Shown here: positions 1 to 5,679 of the stretch, piece after piece
Numbering within the stretch: position 1 is the stretch's first letter
Layout of the letters: every line of letters starts with the position of its first letter
NCBI GenBank assembly: GCA_030447125.1
Contig: JAUJLZ010000096.1
Span: 1 to 6,902, forward strand
Direction: 5' to 3'
DNA: 6,902 nucleotides
Origin: Acidimicrobiales bacterium
Lineage (GTDB): Bacteria > Actinomycetota > Acidimicrobiia > Acidimicrobiales > CADCSY01
Translations under genes and position numbers: made by a program
The notes under the pieces: model-generated
Seen by the model: only the letters and a program-made list of their open reading frames with translations
Told to the model about the DNA's origin: nothing
The model's database searches: none

Positions 1-164
1 CCATGATCGGGGCCATCGCCATCGCCGGGAAGCGGGGCCGCTTCGGCAACGCCCAAGAAGGCTCGGCGCCGCCGCCGATCGACCCCGATGCACCGGCCGA
101 GCCGCCCGACCGGTCCCCGAGCCACGGCGCCCACGACGTGGGCCACGGGGGGATGCACCACTGA
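1..164 (+). CDS. nuoJ: NADH-quinone oxidoreductase subunit J (NuoJ), C-terminal end only
   Basis: This is the 3' end of a gene that begins upstream of the window. The frame with codons starting at base 3 is open to the TGA at 162-164 and gives 53 residues. It starts MIGAIAIAGKRGR, the end of a transmembrane helix followed by a basic cytoplasmic stretch, as in the last helix of NuoJ. It lies directly before nuoK, which is the usual nuoJ position. NuoJ is a membrane-arm subunit of complex I whose helices help connect the quinone site to the proton channels. After the last helix comes a hydrophilic tail rich in Pro, Asp and Ala that ends in a His-rich segment (SHGAHDVGHGGMHH, six His in 14 residues). 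The stop overlaps the nuoK start by one base (TGATG), implying coupled translation. The identification rests mainly on position and on the short helix match, because most of the protein is missing. Confidence 0.85.
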   Translation, partial: MIGAIAIAGKRGRFGNAQEGSAPPPIDPDAPAEPPDRSPSHGAHDVGHGGMHH

Positions 165-469
165 TGGAGCTCCAGATCCTCCTCGTGGTCAGCGCCGCCC
201 TGTTCGGCATCGGCGTCTACGGCGCCCTGTCGCAGATGACCTTCGTCATGATCATGATGGGGATCGAGCTCATGCTCAACGGCGCCATGCTCGCCGCCGT
301 GGCCCTGTGGGCCATGAGTGGTGCCGGCGCCCCCAAGGGCCAGCTCCTCACCGTCATCATCATGACGGTCATGGCCGTGGAGGCGGCGTTGGGCTTCGCC
401 CTGGTCATCGCCATCTTCCGCACCCGCCAGGCCGACATGACCGAGATGCTCGACGAGCTCCAGGGATGA
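164..469 (+). CDS. nuoK: NADH-quinone oxidoreductase subunit K (NuoK)
   Basis: The product has 101 residues, the normal length for NuoK (E. coli has 100). NuoK is a three-helix membrane-arm subunit of complex I, related to MrpC, and forms part of the proton path next to NuoJ and NuoN. Three hydrophobic segments are visible at about residues 4-22, 27-51 and 60-86. The two membrane glutamates essential in E. coli (E36 and E72) are matched by E35 in GIELMLNG and E73 in VEAALGFAL. The helices contain an unusually large number of Met residues (for example FVMIMMGIELMLNGAML). The ATG at 164 overlaps the nuoJ stop, and a G-rich run at 147-152 about 11 bases upstream can serve as ribosome binding site. 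The TGA at 467-469 overlaps an ATG at 466 that opens a 35-codon frame reaching nuoL. Confidence 0.96.
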   Translation: MELQILLVVSAALFGIGVYGALSQMTFVMIMMGIELMLNGAMLAAVALWAMSGAGAPKGQLLTVIIMTVMAVEAALGFALVIAIFRTRQADMTEMLDELQG

Positions 470-573
470 CCATGGGGATCCGTTCCGCCGCCCCCGTCGA
501 CTTGGTGGGCTCGATGCACCACCAGCCGCCGTCGGGACGTCGGACCGAGTCCGTGGCGGTACCGTCCCGATGA
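466..573 (+). CDS. Possible 35-residue bridging small ORF between nuoK and nuoL
   Basis: An ATG at 466 overlaps the nuoK stop (ATGA, 466-469). Its frame runs 35 codons to a TGA at 571-573 that overlaps the nuoL start (ATGA, 570-573). The peptide would begin MTMGIRSAAPVDLVGSMHH and end in VAVPSR. It has no transmembrane helix and matches no family I recognise. Third positions are mostly G or C, but include codons less favoured here (gga, cga, gta, cgt). The nuoL start has no clear Shine-Dalgarno sequence of its own, so ribosomes terminating here could re-initiate on nuoL. The double four-base overlap is seen directly. That the frame is translated, or that the peptide has a function of its own, is inference. 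It could equally be a spacer or the remnant of an older nuoL 5' region. Confidence 0.35.
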   Translation: MTMGIRSAAPVDLVGSMHHQPPSGRRTESVAVPSR

Positions 574-2600
574 CCGCCTGGTTGCTCCTCCTCGTGCCCT
601 TCGCCGGGGCCGCCGCCCTGCTGGGCGTCCGCGGCCGTCGCCACCTCCTGGCGCCCCTCGCCGTGGCCGGCAGCGTCGCCTCGCTGGCCGTCGGCATCTG
701 GGCCGCGGCCACCGAACCCAGCGCCGCGTGGCGCTGGGGCGAGCACCTGGCCCTCGCCCTCGACGTGGAGGGGTTGGCCAGGGTCATGGTCGTGCTCGTC
801 CCCGGCATCGCCCTGCCGGTGGTCGCCTTCGCCGGGGCCAGCCTGGCCCAGGACCGGGGCCTGGCCCGGCTGCTCGGGCTCCTGCTCGCCTTCGTCGGCG
901 CCATGTTGGTGCTGGTGGCGGCGTCGAACCTGCTCACCCTGCTCGTGGCCTGGGAGCTGGTGGGCATGGCCTCGTGGGCCCTCATCACCCACGACTGGCG
1001 CGACCCCGAGACCCCGCCCCTGGCCCTGCACGCCTTGCTCGCCACCCGCACCGGTGACCTCGGGCTGGTGGCTGCGGCCGGCGTGGTGCTGGCCGTGTCC
1101 GGCACCACCGACTACGGCGTCCTGAGCGAGCTCAGCGGGTGGCCGGTCCACGTGGTGGCGGCCGGACTGTTGCTGGCCGCCGCGGCCAAGTCGGCCCAGC
1201 TTCCGTTCTCGCCCTGGCTGTTCTCGGCCATGGCCGGGCCCACCCCGGCCAGCGCCCTGTTGCACTCGGCCACCATGGTGGCGGCTGGTGCCTACGCCCT
1301 GGCCCGTACCGTGCCCCTCCTCGAGGGTGCCCCCTGGCTCGGCCCGGCCGTGGCCGGCGTGGGCCTGGCCACGGCCCTGGCCGGTGGGGTGGTGGCCAGC
1401 GTCCAGACCGACCTCAAGCGGGCCCTGGCCGCCTCGACCTCGGCCCAGTACGGCCTCATCCTGGTGGCCGTGGGGGCCGGGTCCACCGCCGCCGCCGGGG
1501 CCCACCTCGTGACCCATGCCACCTTCAAGGCCCTGTTGTTCCTCGGCGCCGGCGTCGCCCTCCACGCCGCCGCCACCCTCGATCTGCGCTCGCTGCGCCT
1601 GGGCCGGGCCCTGCCCTTCGTGGCCGCCACCGTGGCCGTGGGCGCCCTGGCCCTGGCCGCCGTGCCCCCCCTCGGGGCCGCCCGCTCCAAGGAGGACATC
1701 CTGGCCGCGGCCGTCCACAGCAGCGCCTGGCTGGGTGCCGGCGTGGTGGTGGCCTCCTTCCTGAGCGCCCTCTACGCCGGTCGCCTGGCCCTGCTCGCCT
1801 ACGGCCCCGCGTCTGGGGTCCCCGACCCCGACCCCGGCTCCTGGCCCGACTCCGGCTCCCGGCCTGGCCTTGGCCCCGACTCCGGCTTGGTGGAGGATCG
1901 CGGCCGCTCTACGACGCGGAGCCTCCACAAAGGCCCGATCGAGCGTCCCCCGGCGGTGGAGCGCTGGGCCCTGGGCGCCCTGGCCTTCGCCACGCTCGCC
2001 CTCTCCGCCCTGTGGCTGCCGGGTGCCGGCGAGCTGGTGGAGGACGCCACCGGGGGGGCGCTGGTGGCCGGCGAGGCGTGGGAGCTGGCCGCGTCGGTCG
2101 CCGCCGTGGCTGCCGCCGCCGGGCTGATCGCCCTGCTCGACCGTCAGGGGCGCCTGGCCACCCTCGGCCTGCCCGAACGGGTCCGGTCCGGGGCGGCAGC
2201 CTGGCTGGGGCTGCCGGCGCTGTCCAAGCACCTCGTGGTCGACCCCGTGCTGGCCCTGTCCCGGGCCCTGGCCGCCCTCGACGACCGGGTGGTGGATGCC
2301 GGCGTGCGGGCCGCCGTCTGGGTGGCCGGCGCAGTGTCTCGACTCCTGGCCTGGTGGGGCGAGCGGGGCGTCGACGGGGTGGTCCAGGGCGTCGCCGGGA
2401 TGACCCTGCACGGCGCCGACCTCTCCCGGGCGACCGACGAGCGGGCCGTCGACCGGGCCGTGGAGGAGCTGGCCCGGGGCACGACCCAGGCCGGACGTCA
2501 GAGCCAGCGCCTCCAGACGGGCATGTCCCACCACTACTACCTGCTCGTCGCCCTCGGCTTGGTGGCCGTGGTCGCGGTCGCGGCCTTCGGGAGGTCCTGA
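570..2600 (+). CDS. nuoL: NADH-quinone oxidoreductase subunit L (NuoL), antiporter-like proton channel
   Basis: The product has 676 residues, against 613 in E. coli. NuoL is the distal antiporter-like subunit of the complex I membrane arm, with a long lateral helix near its C-terminus that braces NuoM and NuoN. Channel residues are intact. E129 in VAWELVGMASW corresponds to E. coli E144, K207 in KSAQLPFSPWL to K229, and K374 in RSKEDIL to K399. The antiporter core motif is visible as AGPTPASALLHSATMV around H232, with HATFKALLFLGAG at about residues 316-328. A final helix (YYLLVALGLVAVVAVAAF) follows the polar, helix-forming region 540-652, as expected for the lateral helix and its anchor. 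Residues about 412-462 form an unusually long polar Pro/Gly/Asp/Ser-rich loop between two helices (see the repeat features). The ATG at 570 is the only plausible start: the protein begins directly with a hydrophobic helix, and no in-frame start lies in the 100-base gap upstream. The stop overlaps nuoM by one base. Confidence 0.96.
   Translation: MTAWLLLLVPFAGAAALLGVRGRRHLLAPLAVAGSVASLAVGIWAAATEPSAAWRWGEHLALALDVEGLARVMVVLVPGIALPVVAFAGASLAQDRGLARLLGLLLAFVGAMLVLVAASNLLTLLVAWELVGMASWALITHDWRDPETPPLALHALLATRTGDLGLVAAAGVVLAVSGTTDYGVLSELSGWPVHVVAAGLLLAAAAKSAQLPFSPWLFSAMAGPTPASALLHSATMVAAGAYALARTVPLLEGAPWLGPAVAGVGLATALAGGVVASVQTDLKRALAASTSAQYGLILVAVGAGSTAAAGAHLVTHATFKALLFLGAGVALHAAATLDLRSLRLGRALPFVAATVAVGALALAAVPPLGAARSKEDILAAAVHSSAWLGAGVVVASFLSALYAGRLALLAYGPASGVPDPDPGSWPDSGSRPGLGPDSGLVEDRGRSTTRSLHKGPIERPPAVERWALGALAFATLALSALWLPGAGELVEDATGGALVAGEAWELAASVAAVAAAAGLIALLDRQGRLATLGLPERVRSGAAAWLGLPALSKHLVVDPVLALSRALAALDDRVVDAGVRAAVWVAGAVSRLLAWWGERGVDGVVQGVAGMTLHGADLSRATDERAVDRAVEELARGTTQAGRQSQRLQTGMSHHYYLLVALGLVAVVAVAAFGRS
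1827..1887 (+). repeat. Short in-frame repeats of cccgactccggct inside nuoL
   Basis: The 13-base unit cccgactccggct occurs exactly at 1845-1857 and 1875-1887. A copy with one mismatch (cccgaccccggct) lies at 1827-1839. Spacings of 18 and 30 bases keep the reading frame. The encoded peptides are PDPG, PDSGS and PDSG, within a Pro/Gly/Asp/Ser-rich loop at about residues 418-440 of NuoL, between the helix ending near residue 411 and the next starting near 464. The loop is not part of the conserved core, so it probably expanded by slippage or local duplication. The repeat is seen directly; its origin is inferred. Confidence 0.7.
1886..1932 (+). repeat. Imperfect palindrome (long hairpin) inside the nuoL loop insertion
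   Basis: The arms cttggtggagg (1886-1896) and cctccacaaag (1922-1932) are complementary except for one mismatch (g1889 against a1929). Inside them, t1898 pairs with a1920, and cgcg at 1899-1902 pairs with cgcg at 1915-1918 around a 12-base loop, with g1919 bulged and a1897/g1921 unpaired. About 15 base pairs can therefore form over 47 bases. The segment stays in frame and codes for a polar stretch of NuoL (about residues 440-455, including VEDRGRSTTRSLHK). This is much longer than the hairpins I noticed elsewhere in the coding sequences here. It follows directly on the short repeats. It may be an inserted palindromic element tolerated in a loop, but I cannot test whether copies exist elsewhere in the genome. 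Confidence 0.6.
2589..2594 (+). promoter_or_regulatory. Ribosome binding site for nuoM
   Basis: GGGAGG lies within the last codons of nuoL, five bases before the nuoM ATG at 2600. It is a good Shine-Dalgarno match and fixes the nuoM start within a frame that is open far upstream. Confidence 0.75.
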
Positions 2601-4081
2601 TGCTCAGCGCGTCCATCTTCGTGCCTCTGGCCGGCGCCGTGATCCTGCTCCTGGCCCGCCGCCTGGGCGAGCGCCCAGCCCGCCTGCTGGCCCTGGCCGC
2701 CGCCACCGTTCCCCTGGCCCTCATGGTCGTGGCCTGGCTGCGCTTTGACGGCGACGGCGGCTTCGAGCTGGTGGAGTCGGTGCCGTGGATCCCCACCCTC
2801 GGGGTGGGCTACAAGGTGGGCGTCGACGGGGTGTCGCTGCCGCTGGCGGCCATGACCGCCCTGCTGTTCGTGGTCAGCATCGCCTACCCGGTCGACCTGC
2901 GGGGGCGGGCCCGGCAGTACTTCGCCGCCTTCTTGTTCCTCGAGGCCGCCTCCCTCGGCGTGTTCCTCGCCCTGGACCTGTTCCTGTTCTACGTGTTCTT
3001 CGACGTGAGCCTGGTGGGCATGTACTTCCTCATCGCCGTGTGGGGCCACGGCGACTCCCAGCGCTCGGCGCTCAAGTTCTTCCTCTACACCCTGGCTGGC
3101 TCGCTGGCCATGTTGCTGGCCATCCTCGGGCTGTACCTGTCGTCGGACCCCCGCACCTTCGACATGGCCGAGCTCATCCGCCAACAGCCCCTCGACGGCG
3201 ACGGCCTGCGGGCCACGCTGGTGTTCCTCGGCTTCGTCATCGGCCTCGGGGTCAAGACCCCGATCGTGCCCTTCCACACCTGGCTGCCCCCGGCCCACGT
3301 CGACGCCCCCGGGCCGGCGTCCGCCATCCTGGCCGGCGTCCTGCTCAAGATGGGCACCTACGGCTTCGTCCGCATCCTGTTGTCGATGATGCCCGAGACC
3401 TACCAGCGCTTCGCCCTGCCCCTGGCCATCGTGGCCGTGGTCAGCATCGTCTATGGCGCCCTGGTCTCGCTGGCCCAGACCAACCTCAAGCGGCTGGTCG
3501 CCTACTCCAGCGTGAACCACATGGGCTACGTCATCCTCGGGATCTCGGCCGCAGCCGCGGCGGGGGCTGACGGCGACACCGACGCCGCCTCACTGGCGCT
3601 GAGCGGGGCCACCCTGGAGATGGTGGCCCACGGCCTCATCACCGGTGCCCTGTTCCTCCTGGCCGGCTCGATGTGGGCCCGGGGCGAGACCTACGAGCTC
3701 GACGAGCTCGGGGGTCTGGCCGCCCGGGCCCCGGCCATGACGGCAGCGGTGGTGCTGGCCGCCTTCGCCAGCCTGGGCCTGCCCGGCCTGGCCGGCTTCG
3801 TGGCCGAGTTCCAGGTCTTCGCCGGCACCTTCGCCATCTACCCGGCCCTCGCCGGCGTGGCTCTGGTGGGCCTGGTCATCACCGCCGCCCTGTTCCTGCG
3901 CATGATCCAGCGGGCCTTCCTCGGAGGCCTGCCCGAGCGCTGGGCCAGCTGGCCCGAGCTGTCCCGCACCGAGATGGCCGCTCTGGCGCCCGTGCTGGCC
4001 CTGGTGGTGCTCATCGGCGTGGCCCCCGCTTGGGTGCTCGACGTCATCGACACCGCCGCCTCTCGACTCCTGGGGAGCTGA
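2600..4081 (+). CDS. nuoM: NADH-quinone oxidoreductase subunit M (NuoM), antiporter-like proton channel
   Basis: The product has 493 residues, close to the usual 490-530. NuoM is the middle antiporter-like proton channel of complex I, between NuoL and NuoN. Family motifs run in order: GVDGVSLPL (residues 74-82), MYFLIAVWG (141-149), KFFLYTLAGS (159-168), K219 in GVKTPIVPFHTWLP, K250 in LLKMGTYGFVR, the NLKRLVAYSSVNHMGY segment (295-310), H344 in MVAHGLITGALFLLAG, and E403 in GFVAEF. These match E. coli K234, K265 and E407. The TM5 glutamate (E. coli E144, in WEMMLVPMYFLI) is replaced by D135 in FFDVSLVGMYFLI; codon gac at 3002-3004 shows this directly. Asp keeps the carboxylate but shortens the side chain. 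The frame is open far upstream inside nuoL, but GGGAGG before 2600 and homology in length support this ATG. The start overlaps the nuoL TGA by one base. Confidence 0.97.
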   Translation: MLSASIFVPLAGAVILLLARRLGERPARLLALAAATVPLALMVVAWLRFDGDGGFELVESVPWIPTLGVGYKVGVDGVSLPLAAMTALLFVVSIAYPVDLRGRARQYFAAFLFLEAASLGVFLALDLFLFYVFFDVSLVGMYFLIAVWGHGDSQRSALKFFLYTLAGSLAMLLAILGLYLSSDPRTFDMAELIRQQPLDGDGLRATLVFLGFVIGLGVKTPIVPFHTWLPPAHVDAPGPASAILAGVLLKMGTYGFVRILLSMMPETYQRFALPLAIVAVVSIVYGALVSLAQTNLKRLVAYSSVNHMGYVILGISAAAAAGADGDTDAASLALSGATLEMVAHGLITGALFLLAGSMWARGETYELDELGGLAARAPAMTAAVVLAAFASLGLPGLAGFVAEFQVFAGTFAIYPALAGVALVGLVITAALFLRMIQRAFLGGLPERWASWPELSRTEMAALAPVLALVVLIGVAPAWVLDVIDTAASRLLGS

Positions 4082-4088
4082 CGAGCAC

Positions 4089-5546
4089 ATGGGAGAGGGC
4101 ATGGGTGGGATGGAGGGCGGCATGGGCGGCATGGACATGCCCGTGGGGTCGGTTGCGCCCGAGATCATCCTCATCATCGGCGCCGTGGTCACCCTCGTGT
4201 TCGCCCTGTTCGCCCCCCGCCGGGCCCAGGCCGGCGCCGCCGTGCTCGCCCTCGTTTCCCTGGGGGCCACCGCGGTGGCCTCGGCCGCCATGCTGGGGGG
4301 CTCCCAGAGCCTGACCTTCTTCGACACCTACGCGGCCGACGACGTGGCCGTGTGGGCCAAGCTCATCCTGGTGGCGGTGGCCGCGGTCACCGTGGTGCTG
4401 TCGGTCGAGTGGTTCGCCGGCGACGCCCGCCACGGCGAGTACTACACCCTGGTCCTGCTCTCCACCCTGGGGGCGGTGGTGCTCGCCGGCGCCGCCGACC
4501 TCATGGCCGTCATCCTCGGCGTGCTGCTCTCCTCGGCCACCGGCTACGTGCTGGCCGCCTACCACCGAGCCGACCCCCGCGCGGGCGAGGCGGCCATGAA
4601 GTACTACCTCCTCGGGGCCCTGACCAACGCCGGCCTGGTCTACGGGGCCGTGCTGCTGTTCGGGCTGGGCGCCACCACCACCCTGCTCGGCCTCCTCGAC
4701 GCCCTGCCCGGCGCCGACGCCGTGGCCCTGGTGGCCGGGACGGGCCTGGTGGTGCTGGGCCTGGTCTTCAAGCTCGGCGCCGTGCCCACCCACGCCTGGG
4801 TGCCCGACGTGGCCGAAGGGGCGCCCGCCCCCGCAGCCGCCTTCCTCACCGTGGCCCCCAAGCTGGGGGCCCTGGTGGCCCTGGGCCGGGTGGCGATGAC
4901 GCTGCCCGAGGCCGACGTGGGCTGGCGGGCCATCATCGCCGTGCTGGCCGCAGCCACCATGACGCTGGGCAACCTGGCCGCCCTCGGCCAGGACGACGTC
5001 CGCCGGCTGCTGGGCTGGTCGGCGGTGTCACAGTCGGGCTACGGCCTCATGGCCGTGGTGGCGCTCGGCCGCAGCGACCTGGCCGTGAGCGCGCTGGTGT
5101 TCTTCCTGGCCGCCTACGCCGTAGCCAACCTGGCTGCCTTCGGCGTGGTCGTCGAGCTGCGAGGCCGCACCGATCGGGCGGCCTATGCCGGCCTGGCCGC
5201 CGCCCGACCCGTGCTCGCCCTGGTCCTCGTGGTCAGCTTCTTGTCCCTCGTGGGCGTGCCGCCCCTCGCCGGCTTCGGAGCCAAGCTGCTGCTCTTCGGG
5301 GCCACCATCGACGCCGGCTACACCTGGTTGGCCGTCCTGGCCGTGGTCAACAGCGTCATCTCCCTCGCCTACTACCTCCGGGTGCTGGCGCCCAGCTACT
5401 TCCAACCGCTGGCCGCTCCGGTCCCGGTCCTCGGGCGCTGGGCCGGCGTGGCCACGGTGGCCTGCGGCATCGGGGTGGTCGCCCTCGGCGTGGTGGCCGA
5501 GCCCCTGCTCGACGCCCTGGTGGTGAGCCGACTCCTCCCCGGTTAG
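4089..5546 (+). CDS. nuoN: NADH-quinone oxidoreductase subunit N (NuoN), antiporter-like proton channel
   Basis: The product has 485 residues from the first ATG, the same length as E. coli NuoN. NuoN is the antiporter-like proton channel nearest the quinone site of complex I. Family features are EAAMKYYLLGALTNAGLVYG (residues 167-186), K228 in GLVFKLGAVPTHAWVPDVAEGA, K258 in VAPKLGAL, RRLLGWSAVSQSGYGL (305-320), and K399 in PPLAGFGAKL. These correspond to E. coli K217, K247 and K395. The TM5 Glu (E. coli E133, normally LGLELLSL) is absent: the aligned segment reads LGVLLSSATGYVL, with L146 (ctg, 4524-4526) in its place. The N-terminus from 4089 is Met/Gly-rich (MGEGMGGMEGGMGGMDMPVG). The true start may be a later ATG (4101, 4110, 4122, 4131 or 4137), since conserved sequence begins near VAPEIILI. 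A ggggag at 4072-4077 lies 11 bases before 4089, and internal G/A-rich runs precede the later ATGs. The gene follows nuoM after seven bases. Confidence 0.94.
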   Translation: MGEGMGGMEGGMGGMDMPVGSVAPEIILIIGAVVTLVFALFAPRRAQAGAAVLALVSLGATAVASAAMLGGSQSLTFFDTYAADDVAVWAKLILVAVAAVTVVLSVEWFAGDARHGEYYTLVLLSTLGAVVLAGAADLMAVILGVLLSSATGYVLAAYHRADPRAGEAAMKYYLLGALTNAGLVYGAVLLFGLGATTTLLGLLDALPGADAVALVAGTGLVVLGLVFKLGAVPTHAWVPDVAEGAPAPAAAFLTVAPKLGALVALGRVAMTLPEADVGWRAIIAVLAAATMTLGNLAALGQDDVRRLLGWSAVSQSGYGLMAVVALGRSDLAVSALVFFLAAYAVANLAAFGVVVELRGRTDRAAYAGLAAARPVLALVLVVSFLSLVGVPPLAGFGAKLLLFGATIDAGYTWLAVLAVVNSVISLAYYLRVLAPSYFQPLAAPVPVLGRWAGVATVACGIGVVALGVVAEPLLDALVVSRLLPG

Positions 5547-5558
5547 CCCCTGAGGGGC
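5546..5558 (+). terminator. Short GC hairpin after nuoN, possible weak terminator
   Basis: GCCCC-TGA-GGGGC forms a five-base-pair stem with a three-base loop, starting on the last base of the nuoN stop codon. The downstream sequence (gccgtttcccgg) has only three T, so it is not a classical intrinsic terminator. The placement right at the end of the operon is suggestive, and high-GC actinobacteria often use hairpins without a U-tract. Function is uncertain. Confidence 0.35.
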
Positions 5559-5600
5559 GCCGTTTCCCGGGCCGGCTCCAGGTGTGTCACAGTATGACGA

Positions 5601-5616
5601 CCCCGTGACGACGGGG
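5601..5616 (+). repeat. Perfect inverted repeat in the nuoN-M15 intergenic region
   Basis: CCCCGT-GACG-ACGGGG gives six perfect base pairs with a four-base loop, in the middle of the 133-base gap. It has no U-tract. It could be part of a bipartite terminator with the hairpin at 5546-5558, a protein-binding site, or leader RNA structure for the downstream gene. The structure is seen directly; no function can be assigned. Confidence 0.45.
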
Positions 5617-5628
5617 ACCGGGGGGCTG

Positions 5629-5665
5629 GATGCTCCTAGGGCCAGCAAGGCCTGAAACGAGCATC
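5629..5665 (+). promoter_or_regulatory. Nested stem-loop in the 5' leader of the M15 gene
   Basis: GATGCTC at 5629-5635 and GAGCATC at 5659-5665 pair perfectly over seven bases. Inside, GGCC at 5640-5643 can pair with GGCC at 5649-5652 around the loop agcaa. The outer stem ends one base before the gene's likely Shine-Dalgarno run (5666-5672). The structure is therefore well placed to affect ribosome access or mRNA stability. It does not match a riboswitch class that I can recognise. The pairing is seen directly; regulation is inference. Confidence 0.45.
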
Positions 5666-5672
5666 GAGGGGG
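5666..5672 (+). promoter_or_regulatory. Ribosome binding site for the M15 peptidase gene
   Basis: GAGGGGG lies seven bases before the GTG at 5680. It decides for that GTG over the in-frame GTG at 5689, which would have a longer and poorer spacing. The overlapping GTG at 5678 is in another frame. Confidence 0.65.
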
Positions 5673-5679
5673 ACGGCGT

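Noticed and set aside
88..573. 161-codon plus-strand frame across nuoJ/nuoK
   Set aside because: Up to the nuoK stop it is an out-of-frame shadow of nuoJ and nuoK with Arg/His/Pro-rich content. Only its last 35 codons, from ATG 466, are kept as a possible small ORF.
405..2534. 709-codon open frame on the minus strand opposite nuoL
   Set aside because: It is Gly/Gln/His-rich with no recognisable domain, and lies exactly opposite a clear nuoL. It is a typical antisense shadow in very GC-rich DNA.
1139..2599. Upstream part of the long frame that contains nuoM
   Set aside because: This portion is Arg/Gly/Pro-rich without motifs and overlaps nuoL in another frame. The real protein begins at 2600, where an SD and the first helix appear, so this is not a fusion.
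5593..5598. TATGAC as a possible -10 promoter box for the M15 gene
   Set aside because: No acceptable -35 sequence lies 16-18 bases upstream (the region is ggccgg-like). The match is too weak to call, although a promoter somewhere in 5547-5679 is likely.
4352..5608. 418-codon frame on the plus strand overlapping nuoN
   Set aside because: It is Arg/Pro/Gly-rich without domains, in a different frame from a complete nuoN.
5546..5679. c-di-AMP (ydaO) riboswitch upstream of the cell-wall gene
   Set aside because: The conserved ydaO core is not visible, and the leader is shorter than that motif usually is. Only generic stem-loops can be supported.
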